Below are positions 23,509-31,892 of a DNA stretch of 39,832 bases, one piece after another. The position numbers were made by a program, and so were the translations under genes. Origin of the DNA: an uncultured Fibrobacter sp. (lineage in GTDB: Bacteria; Fibrobacterota; Fibrobacteria; Fibrobacterales; Fibrobacteraceae); assembly GCA_947165045.1 (NCBI GenBank), contig CAMUYW010000029.1, positions 1 to 39,832 on the forward strand. The letters run 5' to 3'. The notes beneath the pieces were generated by a model, which saw only the letters and a program-made list of their open reading frames with translations, had not been told where the DNA came from and did not search any database. How positions within the stretch are numbered: position 1 is the stretch's first letter; each line of letters starts with the position of its first letter.

Positions 23509-26355
23509 ATGTTTAAGGTTTTTACTCATTCGTTTTTCTTTGAAAAGATACTTTTGCTAGTATCGTTTTTGCTTGTTCTTTCTGGTTGCGATACATTCTT
23601 TGGTGATTATGTTTGGCTTAACGCTCCTGTAGAAATAGATAGTGCTCATGATGGTCTAATTGTTATCAAGGCCTCGAAGGTGAAAAATTCGAGCGGTGGT
23701 ACAATATCTTATTTGGGCACGTATGCATCGACTGCAAAAGCAAGTGAACGCCCTGAATTGCGTGCTTCGCTGAACTATGATTTTTCCTTGGGCATGCACG
23801 AAGTTACTTGTGCCGAATTCAAGGATGTGATGGGGGATGTTTTTGACGACCGATGCAATACAGAAGATTCGGATCTGTTGCCGGTGACCAAAGTGACTTA
23901 TTTCGATGCAGTCCTTTTTGCCAATGAACGTAGTAAGCGTGAAGGTTATGATACCTCTTACTCTTATACATCGGCTTCGTTTGATGCGATGGGTAACTGC
24001 TATTTAATGGAAGGTCTTGTATTTCATCCTGAAGTTGAAGCCTATCGTTTGCCGACCGAAGCGGAATGGTTGATGGCTGCCAGTCGAGACTGGAATCCAT
24101 CTTATGAATGGAATGCTTTAAATTCGGATTTTGAACCAAAGAACGTTTGCTCGCATCCTCGTTTCCATGGCGATTTCTGTGATATGGCCGGGAACGTTAA
24201 GGAGTGGGTTTCTGATTGGCTTGGCTATTTTAAAGATACTCTAATTACAAATTATGTAGGTGGTCCAGATGGCGGTGTTCTTGGTGAACGCGTTATCAAG
24301 GGTGGCAGCTACCGCAATGATCCGTCTTCGATTAAACTATATAACCGTGGTGATGTTTATATTGTGACTTCGGCGGCCAAGTCGGAGTATTTGGGATTCC
24401 GTATTGCGTTTGGTAAAATTCCAAATGCCGTTTGGATGGGGCGTGATGGCAAAGCACGCGATAGCCGAATTCTTCCAATGGCGAGCGCAACTGTTGTAAA
24501 AAATAATCTAGACACGTATCGCACGAAACTCGTGTTCCGTAACGATGTGACTGGAAATTTAGCGTTTATCGATTACGTGAATGGAACGCTTGCGGTCAAT
24601 GAAATTTCCGATACCATTGATTCTTATCATCCAGATATTTCTCCTGACGGAAGGCTTGTTGTTTTTTGCACGGGAATGGAAGGCGTTTCTGGAAAATCTG
24701 AGGCTTATGTTCGTTCCCTTTCTGCAACATATGTAAGACCGCTAAAGGTCAATGTGAGCGGAAACGTTTCTGTTCCGCGTTGGCGAGTTCTTGAAAATGG
24801 CGATACGGTGATTGTCTATGTGTCGGATGCGGGGAATAATAAGGAAGAATCCTCGTTTAAGTCTAAGAGTACGTGGCAGGTGAAGTATAGTCAGGGCCGA
24901 TTCGGAAAACCGCAAAAACTGTTCGATGGCGCATACCATGGCGGAATTTCGAATGATAATACTCTTGCGGTAACGGGTGCTCGATTGCTGCGAGCTCGTG
25001 TGGCGCCTGCAGGTGGAACTCTTGCGAATGGCCGAGATACCGTGTGGTATAACGGTGAACAGGCCTGTAACGTGTCCCTTGCAAATGATGGCTCCAAACG
25101 AGTCGCTTTCCTTGATTTTGGCGGAAAGACCGGCGCTGAATTCGTGGGCAAAAGTTATGGATCTCATGAACAGCTGCTTATTGCCGATAGCACGGGCCGC
25201 TTGATCAAAGCCATTGCTTCTCCGGAAGGCTATACTTTTGACCACGTGGAATGGGCTTTGAATTATGTAAGTTCCAAACCGAATGGAGGCTTTATTGTTG
25301 CAACTCTTGCTAATGTTAATGGAGCTCATTTAAAGGTTGTCCTTGTGAATGTGGCCGATGGCTCTATTACGGACTTGGCGGATGGTGATGAACTTTGGCA
25401 TCCGTGTATTTGGCGGCAAAAAATTTATGTACCGGAAACAAGTACGCTTGATCCTGATAGTGCTGGTTTTTATCTCCAACCGTCAGATAAGTGGGATGAT
25501 GTTATCATGCGCTATAAGATGGAACTTTTGTGGAGGTATCATGATTCCGCTAACGTGGCAATCTTGGGGTCATCTCGCCCGATGTTTGGCGTAACTCCAG
25601 GAAAATTTGATAAAAAGTTCTTTGCGGTGAATTTTGGCCAGACTCCTAACTCTATTTATATGACCAGAGATTTCTTGGATCACTATATCTTTAGGCATAT
25701 GAAAAAACTCAAATACCTAGTAGTGTCGCTAGATATAGATTTCTGGAATAAAGTCGATGGCTATGGGGGCGATAATTTCTTTTACGCTGATTTTGAAACT
25801 CATCCTGGGTATATTTACGATAAAAACCATAATTATTGGGAAGATGGCTATCCTGAGGGCTTGCTGGAATATACCGAAAATTCTGTGGGTTCATCGGATG
25901 CTAAAGATTATTTGCAGGATCGAGGCCGTTATTTGGTCGCAAGATGTGTTTCTTGGCGCGATAATCCGGGAATTGAGCAAGATACGAACTATTCAGATAA
26001 GAATTGGTTTGAGTATGAGGATAGCAAAGAAGCGCTCCTAACGATAATAAAAGAGGCCGCAAAACGTGACATTCGTGTGATCGGCGTCATATTTCCGCAA
26101 AGTCCGGCCTATGCAAAAACGGGTTCTTTCGGCAGATATGGCCTAAAACGCAGTTCTGCTGAAAAATTGATAAAAGAAATTGACTCATTTAGCGAAGAAT
26201 ATCCTAATTTTATATTGATGGATGAAAATAAAATGGGGAAGCATGATTATGAGGACCGGATGGCCGTCGATGAGGACCATCTGTGTTATAACGGTAGCGT
26301 TTTACTGACTTCCCGACTAAATGAAATATTATTGTCCTGGGAGGCAAAAAAATGA
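23509..26355 (+). CDS. Tandem lipoprotein 1: FGE-like / beta-propeller / SGNH (TIGR02171-type)
   Basis: A 948-residue lipoprotein (lipobox LSGC, Cys27). Domain 1 (~60-320) is an FGE-sulfatase/SUMF1 fold: GMHEVTCAEF, YRLPTEAEW, GNVKEWVSDW, RVIKGGSYRND, GFRIAFG. The copper-binding cysteines of true formylglycine-generating enzymes are absent (SYRNDPSSIKLYNRGD). Domain 2 (~335-635) is a TolB/PD40-like propeller with YHPDISPDG and GDELWHPC. Domain 3 (~665-945) is SGNH-like: ILGSSRPM (Ser689), YDKNHNYW, and DEDHL (Asp921, Asp923, His924). It matches my memory of Fibrobacter family TIGR02171, of unknown function. A TATAAT (23465-23470) lies 38 bp upstream without a clear -35. It is first of five tandem paralogues, and its stop overlaps the next start (ATGA). 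Confidence 0.88.
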   Translation: MFKVFTHSFFFEKILLLVSFLLVLSGCDTFFGDYVWLNAPVEIDSAHDGLIVIKASKVKNSSGGTISYLGTYASTAKASERPELRASLNYDFSLGMHEVTCAEFKDVMGDVFDDRCNTEDSDLLPVTKVTYFDAVLFANERSKREGYDTSYSYTSASFDAMGNCYLMEGLVFHPEVEAYRLPTEAEWLMAASRDWNPSYEWNALNSDFEPKNVCSHPRFHGDFCDMAGNVKEWVSDWLGYFKDTLITNYVGGPDGGVLGERVIKGGSYRNDPSSIKLYNRGDVYIVTSAAKSEYLGFRIAFGKIPNAVWMGRDGKARDSRILPMASATVVKNNLDTYRTKLVFRNDVTGNLAFIDYVNGTLAVNEISDTIDSYHPDISPDGRLVVFCTGMEGVSGKSEAYVRSLSATYVRPLKVNVSGNVSVPRWRVLENGDTVIVYVSDAGNNKEESSFKSKSTWQVKYSQGRFGKPQKLFDGAYHGGISNDNTLAVTGARLLRARVAPAGGTLANGRDTVWYNGEQACNVSLANDGSKRVAFLDFGGKTGAEFVGKSYGSHEQLLIADSTGRLIKAIASPEGYTFDHVEWALNYVSSKPNGGFIVATLANVNGAHLKVVLVNVADGSITDLADGDELWHPCIWRQKIYVPETSTLDPDSAGFYLQPSDKWDDVIMRYKMELLWRYHDSANVAILGSSRPMFGVTPGKFDKKFFAVNFGQTPNSIYMTRDFLDHYIFRHMKKLKYLVVSLDIDFWNKVDGYGGDNFFYADFETHPGYIYDKNHNYWEDGYPEGLLEYTENSVGSSDAKDYLQDRGRYLVARCVSWRDNPGIEQDTNYSDKNWFEYEDSKEALLTIIKEAAKRDIRVIGVIFPQSPAYAKTGSFGRYGLKRSSAEKLIKEIDSFSEEYPNFILMDENKMGKHDYEDRMAVDEDHLCYNGSVLLTSRLNEILLSWEAKK

Positions 26356-29102
26356 ACAAAAAGATACAAAAAAAGATGAGGGGCTTTGCTTTTTTTGTAT
26401 TACCTCTTGTTCTTTTAAATTCTTGCTTTGATAATGGACGTTCTTCTGCACCAGATGAATCGTCAAAAATCGTCTCGAATATTGATGGATTTGTTTATGT
26501 CGAGGCAAAAGGAAAATCAACGTTCTTGGGGACTAATGAGAGCGGAGTCCGCCAGAGTGAGTCTCCACAGATGGAAGCTCATTTCACTTATGATTTTTAC
26601 ATGAGTGATCATGAGGTGACCTGCGGGGAATATTATGCATTGCGTAAAGAGGCGACAGCTAAATGCGAAGGCATTTATGGTGAAAATAGCCCTATAACGA
26701 ATGTGACGTTCTATGATGCTGTCCTTTATGCCAATGCCAAAAGCAAACAGAATGGACTCGATACCGTTTATTCATACGAAAGCGCTTCTTTCGATGCTTC
26801 GGGCAGTTGCGACAATTTGACTGGGCTTACGTTCCGTGAAAATATGGGCGGCTACCGTTTGCCGACCGAAGCGGAATGGGTGTATGTGGCAAGCCAGGGG
26901 TGGAATCCCGAAAAAGGCTGGAATAGTGTCAATTCGAATTACCAGTTTCATGATGTGGCGACATCGACAGCAAATAACCTTGGCGTTTACGATATGGCCG
27001 GGAACGTTCTGGAATGGGTAAACGACTGGCTTTCTTATTTTAGGAAGGAATCTGTTGTGAATTTTGTCGGCGGTGCCGATGAAGGTAGCTTGGGTGAACG
27101 TGTTGTTAAAGGCGGAAGTTATAGAAATGAACCTTCTGCGATAAAAATTTACAGCCGTGGAGATGTATATACAGTGACGTCTTCGGCGAAGGGCGATTAT
27201 CTTGGGTTCAGATTGGCTCTTGGAGCAATCCCTAATGCCACATGGCTTGATGAAAGCGGAACGGCCAAGGAATCTGTTGTAAAGTCCCAAGTCTCTATTT
27301 TTGATATGAAACGGATAATCGGAACATTTGAATCGAAACTGGTGTTCCGTAATGATGCCGCAAGCAATTTGTCTTTTATTGATTTTGGCGGCGGTGTTGT
27401 TTCTGTTGTCGAAATGGAAAATACGCAAAAGGCTTACCATCCTGATGTTTCTCCAGATGGGAAACGTGTGGCGTACTGCACGGGAATTGAAGGATCGAGC
27501 GGTAAGTCGAGTGTCTATGTTCGTAATTTGGATGCGGCTGGGTCAGACCTTGTCAAGCTAGAAGTCGAGAATGCGGCTATTCCTCGTTGGCGTATATTGG
27601 AAAGCGGCGATACCGCAATTGTTTATGTGTCCAGTGCTGCAAACAACAAGGACGATGCGGCTTTTGCCGAAATGAGCACATGGCAAGTGATTTTCAACAA
27701 TGGAAAGTTTGGAAAACCGAAGAAGCTTTTTGACGGTGCTTATCATGATGGTGTTAGCTCGACAAAGAAAGTTGCCGTTTCGGGTGCTCGACTTTTGCGT
27801 GCACGCGTAGCTCCCAAAGGCAAAGCTGTTGCAAATGGGCATGATACAATTTGGTATGGCGGAGAACAGGCTTGCAATGCATCTCTTGCCAATGATGGTA
27901 GCGATAGAACCTTGTTCCTTGACTTTGGTGGAAAGACGGGCGCTGAATTTGTCGGTTCGTCTTACCGTACCCATGAACGTCTTTTGGTTGCGGATGTGAG
28001 CGGAAAACTCATCCAGAGCATTGCTGCACCCAAGGGTTATTCGTTTGACCACTCGGAATGGGTCTTGGGAGGTTCGAATTATGCGGTTGCTACATTGGCC
28101 AACGCCAGTGGAGCGCATGAAAAAATTGTACTGATAAACATGTCTGATAGTACCATAAAAACACTTGTCGAAGGCGATGAACTTTGGCATCCATGCTTGT
28201 GGCATTCTAAAAATATTTACGGTAGCGATGAGCTGGATACGGATAGCGCTGGCGTCTATTACACGTCTAGTGCTTATTACAGTGCTTTGGAACTTCGCGT
28301 GAAAATGGAACGCTTTTGGGAAAATCGTGATAACATTACGGCGGTCGCTCTTGGATCGTCTCGTACGATGTTTGCTTTGCATGATAAGGAAATCAAGTCG
28401 TATAATCTGTTGAATATGGCTTATTCGGCAGGGCAAATGACTGGCATGAGCTACTTGTTTGTCTATTACGTGATGAACCATCTCAAAAATTTAAAGGTCC
28501 TAGTCCTTGAACTTTCTCCGGACTTTTTATGGTATGACGGCTTTGGAACTTGGTGGAATGTTATTTACAATAAAGTTCCTGGATTCAAGTATGATGAAAA
28601 TCATGATTTCTGGGTTGATGGCCTGCCGGAACATTTTGTTGATGCTGTAAAACAGACTCCGCGGCCAGAAACTGCATTGCTGCATCCATATGATTTGGAA
28701 GACTTCTTGTTGCCGGCAATTTCTTGGGGATATCCGGTTACGCTAAGAGATTCTGCTGAAGCAAAATTCGGCGATCCTGTTTACGATGAGAATTATGCAA
28801 GTTTTAAAAATGTTATAGATATAGCACGTCAGAATGGAATTCAGGTTGTCGTGGCTGTTTATCCACAGAATCCGGCTTATGCGGCTACGGGCACATTTGG
28901 CGTTTATGGCCCGAGACGGAGTGTTGCTAAGGCCGTGATTGATTCCGTGAAAAAATTAGATGTCATTTTCTTTGATGAAAATAAATTTGGTGCACATGAC
29001 TATACAGACGATATGGCGTATAATGTAGACCATTTAAGTACCTTAGGGGCTAAACAGTTTACACATCGGCTAGATTCGCTACTTTCGAAATTAAGAAAGT
29101 AA
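26352..29102 (+). CDS. Tandem lipoprotein 2: FGE-like / beta-propeller / SGNH
   Basis: A 916-residue paralogue of the preceding gene (lipobox LNSC, Cys25). The FGE-like domain has DHEVTCGEYYAL, YRLPTEAEWVY, GNVLEWVNDW and KGGSYRNEPSAIKIYSRGD, again without the catalytic cysteines. The propeller has YHPDVSPDGKRVAYC and GDELWHPC. The SGNH part has ALGSSRTMFAL (Ser670), YDENHDFWVDG, FGVYGPRRS and NVDHLSTLGAKQF, where the residue three before His894 is Asn rather than Asp. The membrane-distal domains are probably on the outer surface or in the periplasm; the side is not determined. The ATG overlaps the stop of paralogue 1, so expression is coupled. The ribosome-binding site is GGGAGG. Confidence 0.88.
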   Translation: MNKKIQKKMRGFAFFVLPLVLLNSCFDNGRSSAPDESSKIVSNIDGFVYVEAKGKSTFLGTNESGVRQSESPQMEAHFTYDFYMSDHEVTCGEYYALRKEATAKCEGIYGENSPITNVTFYDAVLYANAKSKQNGLDTVYSYESASFDASGSCDNLTGLTFRENMGGYRLPTEAEWVYVASQGWNPEKGWNSVNSNYQFHDVATSTANNLGVYDMAGNVLEWVNDWLSYFRKESVVNFVGGADEGSLGERVVKGGSYRNEPSAIKIYSRGDVYTVTSSAKGDYLGFRLALGAIPNATWLDESGTAKESVVKSQVSIFDMKRIIGTFESKLVFRNDAASNLSFIDFGGGVVSVVEMENTQKAYHPDVSPDGKRVAYCTGIEGSSGKSSVYVRNLDAAGSDLVKLEVENAAIPRWRILESGDTAIVYVSSAANNKDDAAFAEMSTWQVIFNNGKFGKPKKLFDGAYHDGVSSTKKVAVSGARLLRARVAPKGKAVANGHDTIWYGGEQACNASLANDGSDRTLFLDFGGKTGAEFVGSSYRTHERLLVADVSGKLIQSIAAPKGYSFDHSEWVLGGSNYAVATLANASGAHEKIVLINMSDSTIKTLVEGDELWHPCLWHSKNIYGSDELDTDSAGVYYTSSAYYSALELRVKMERFWENRDNITAVALGSSRTMFALHDKEIKSYNLLNMAYSAGQMTGMSYLFVYYVMNHLKNLKVLVLELSPDFLWYDGFGTWWNVIYNKVPGFKYDENHDFWVDGLPEHFVDAVKQTPRPETALLHPYDLEDFLLPAISWGYPVTLRDSAEAKFGDPVYDENYASFKNVIDIARQNGIQVVVAVYPQNPAYAATGTFGVYGPRRSVAKAVIDSVKKLDVIFFDENKFGAHDYTDDMAYNVDHLSTLGAKQFTHRLDSLLSKLRK

Positions 29103-29125
29103 ATATATAGCAAAGGGGAGCAAAA

Positions 29126-31873
29126 ATGAAATACTTATTGTTTTTTTTGAGTGTGTTTTTATACGCATGTTCCGATTCGAGCACAGGATTGCCTGAGGAA
29201 GAAGTAAAGGTAAGTACGGCTGAAGATTCTTTACCGGGAATGTTACGTATTTCGAATAATGGAGTCTTGCGTATTGGAACCAATGAATCTACGGCGAAAT
29301 CTAATGAACGCCCACAGATGAAAGTTGTTTTGAATTATGTTTTTTCTATCGGTAAGCACGAAACAACTTGTGAAGAGTTCAATGAGTTGATGACTCCTTC
29401 GACGGGGCTTTCTCTGCAATGTGCCGGTGGAAAATATCCAGCGACGGATGTGACTTATTACGATGCGGTTCTTTTTGCAAATGAACGTAGCAAATCCGAA
29501 GGCTTTGATACGGTTTATACCTATGTCAATGCAGTTTTTGATGATGAACACCATTGCACGAATTTGGAAGGTCTTGTTTTCCATCCGGAAACGAATGCGT
29601 ATCGTTTGCCAACGGAAGCGGAATGGGTGCTTGTTGCAGGTGCGCATTGGAAAACAGCGGAAGGCTGGACTGCGGAAAATTCGAACTATAGACTCCATGA
29701 AGTTTGCGGCAAGGCCGATAAAAGTACCAAAGTCTGTGATTTGCTTGGTAATGCCATGGAGTGGGTGAATGACTGGAATGGTAATTTCCGCGATACGACT
29801 TTGACGAATTATGTAGGCGCTCCTGATGGAGGTGCTTTGGGCCTTCGTGTAGTAAAGGGTGGCTGCTATCGTAATTCTGCTTTGACGATTAGTTTGTACA
29901 ATCGCGGTGATGTCTATACGGTGACATCTGCAACTCGTGCCGATTATGTCGGGTTCCGCATTGCTTTTGGTTCTATTCCGGATCCTGTTTGGATGGGCTC
30001 TAATGGTAGTGCTGCGACAAGCAGAGTTGCTCCTCTTGCAAATGCATCGATAGTCCGCGCTCAAACAGGAGCCTCTGTCGTTAAAGTTGCTTTCCGCAAT
30101 GACCTTACCGGAAATTTGGCCTATATCGATTTTTCGAGTGGAATTCCGACCGTGATTGAAATTGAGGATACTCTTGCGGTATATCATCCTGAAATTTCGC
30201 CTGACGGCAAAAAGGTGGCTTTCTGCACGAAGATTGAAGGTGTTGCCGGAACCTCGGAGGTGTATGTTCGCGATTTGAATGCCGAAGGCTCCAATCTTGT
30301 CAAACTTAATGTGCCGAGTGCTGCGATTCCCCGCTGGAAAGTTTTGGATAATGACGATACTGTTCTCGTTTATGTTACGGATGCTGGCAATAATAAGGAT
30401 GACGCTGCGTTCTTTGATGCTTCTACATGGCGTGTCAAGTTCGCTGATGGCAAATTCGGAACACCGCAGAAATTGTTTGACGGAGCTTATCATGGCGGCA
30501 TCAGCGAAGACAATTCGATTGCCGTGACGGGCGCTCGATTGCTACGCGCACGTGTTGCGCTCCCCGGTTCGTTTGTGATGCAGGACGCTGTCGATACCAT
30601 TTGGTATGGCGGTGAACAGGCTTGCAATGCATCGCTTGCCAAGGACCGTAGCAAACGGACGTTGTTCCTTGATTTTGGTGGCAAACTCGGGCAGGATCTT
30701 GCAGGAACGAGTTACGCTACTCATGAACGATTGCTCATTGCGGATTCTAGCGGTAAACTGATTCAGTCTATTGCGGCTCCAGAAGGTTACACTTTTGATC
30801 ATAGCGAGTGGGCGACGGGAATAGGCGATATTGTTGTTGCGACCCTTACTAATGTCAATGGCGCACATACAAAAATTGTCATGATTAATTTGGCCGATGA
30901 AAGCATGGTTGAACTTGCCGAAGGTGACGAATTGTGGCATCCGAGTTTGTGGGTGCGAAAAGGCTTGAACCTCGGTGATGATTTGCTGTTGCAACTTGAT
31001 AGCGCCGGAGTCTACTTCAATGCTGGGCAAGAATGGGCGCACATATCGCTTGGATATAAGATGGCTATGATGTGGAGGTATAGAAATGACATTGAAATCC
31101 TCTGTGTCGGAAGCTCCAGAACTGAAAATAGCCTTATGGTGACTGCGATTACAACAGGCTTTGCTCAGAATATGGGACATTCGGGCAATGATTTGGATGC
31201 TTCTTTGTATGTTGCCGAAAACTACGGTTTGAATCATTTGAAAAAGTTGAAGTTCATTGTCGTTTCGATAGATATAGACCTTTGGCAAAGCTCGACGGAA
31301 TTTACAGAAATGATCATTACGAATCAGGCTGGTTTTGTGTATGACCAGAATCATGATTTCTGGGTAGATGGCTTGCCCGATTGGTTCTTGGATGCGGTCG
31401 AAGAAGCATCGCAATATTCCGATATTGCGAAAACAATTTATGAACCGTCTCGCGGTTTCTTTAGCGATGATGGCGTTGCTTGGGGCCCTGCAACGGTGGA
31501 ACAGGATTCCAACTGGGGTGGCGCTGTTGGTGAAGCGAAAATCAAGTGGAATCTTGAACGCCTGAGGAATTTCCTTGCTAAAACATCTTCGACGAATGTG
31601 AAAGTTGTCGGCGTTATTTTCCCGTTGAATCCTGGATATAAAGAAACGGGTTCTTATGGACGTTATGGACCTCGCCGTTCCGAGGCAATGAAAATTTTGG
31701 ATTCGCTGAATCTCTATCAAAAGGAATTTTCGCATTTTACTTTGATGGATGAAAATAAGAATGGTAATCATGACTACCCTGATAAATGTGCTCTCAATAC
31801 GGACCATCTCAGTATTCAGGGCGCAAGTAAAGTGACGCTACGTCTTGATTCGCTTTTGCAAAAATTGAAATGA
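29126..31873 (+). CDS. Tandem lipoprotein 3: FGE-like / beta-propeller / SGNH
   Basis: A 915-residue paralogue (Cys15 in FLYACSDS). The FGE-like domain shows YRLPTEAEWVLVAG, GNAMEWVNDW and RVVKGGCYRNSALTISLYNRGD; a Cys replaces the usual Ser of GGSY, but the FGE copper-site cysteines are still missing. The propeller has YHPEISPDGKKVAFC and GDELWHPSLW. In the SGNH part the nucleophile motif is CVGSSRTENS (Ser664), then YDQNHDFWVDG, YGRYGPRRS and NTDHLSIQGAS (His894; Asn at -3). A 23-bp gap with AAGGGGAG precedes the ATG. It looks most like paralogue 5 over its length (for example VGAPDGG), judged by eye. Confidence 0.88.
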   Translation: MKYLLFFLSVFLYACSDSSTGLPEEEVKVSTAEDSLPGMLRISNNGVLRIGTNESTAKSNERPQMKVVLNYVFSIGKHETTCEEFNELMTPSTGLSLQCAGGKYPATDVTYYDAVLFANERSKSEGFDTVYTYVNAVFDDEHHCTNLEGLVFHPETNAYRLPTEAEWVLVAGAHWKTAEGWTAENSNYRLHEVCGKADKSTKVCDLLGNAMEWVNDWNGNFRDTTLTNYVGAPDGGALGLRVVKGGCYRNSALTISLYNRGDVYTVTSATRADYVGFRIAFGSIPDPVWMGSNGSAATSRVAPLANASIVRAQTGASVVKVAFRNDLTGNLAYIDFSSGIPTVIEIEDTLAVYHPEISPDGKKVAFCTKIEGVAGTSEVYVRDLNAEGSNLVKLNVPSAAIPRWKVLDNDDTVLVYVTDAGNNKDDAAFFDASTWRVKFADGKFGTPQKLFDGAYHGGISEDNSIAVTGARLLRARVALPGSFVMQDAVDTIWYGGEQACNASLAKDRSKRTLFLDFGGKLGQDLAGTSYATHERLLIADSSGKLIQSIAAPEGYTFDHSEWATGIGDIVVATLTNVNGAHTKIVMINLADESMVELAEGDELWHPSLWVRKGLNLGDDLLLQLDSAGVYFNAGQEWAHISLGYKMAMMWRYRNDIEILCVGSSRTENSLMVTAITTGFAQNMGHSGNDLDASLYVAENYGLNHLKKLKFIVVSIDIDLWQSSTEFTEMIITNQAGFVYDQNHDFWVDGLPDWFLDAVEEASQYSDIAKTIYEPSRGFFSDDGVAWGPATVEQDSNWGGAVGEAKIKWNLERLRNFLAKTSSTNVKVVGVIFPLNPGYKETGSYGRYGPRRSEAMKILDSLNLYQKEFSHFTLMDENKNGNHDYPDKCALNTDHLSIQGASKVTLRLDSLLQKLK

Positions 31874-31892
31874 TTGAAAAGGAGGGGAGATT

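Noticed and set aside
30542..31807. 421-codon minus-strand open frame opposite lipoprotein 3, and a similar one at 29243-30493
   Set aside because: Shadows of the biased codon use of the tandem genes; the translated sequences are His/Ile/Arg-rich without any domain, and equivalents exist opposite several paralogues.
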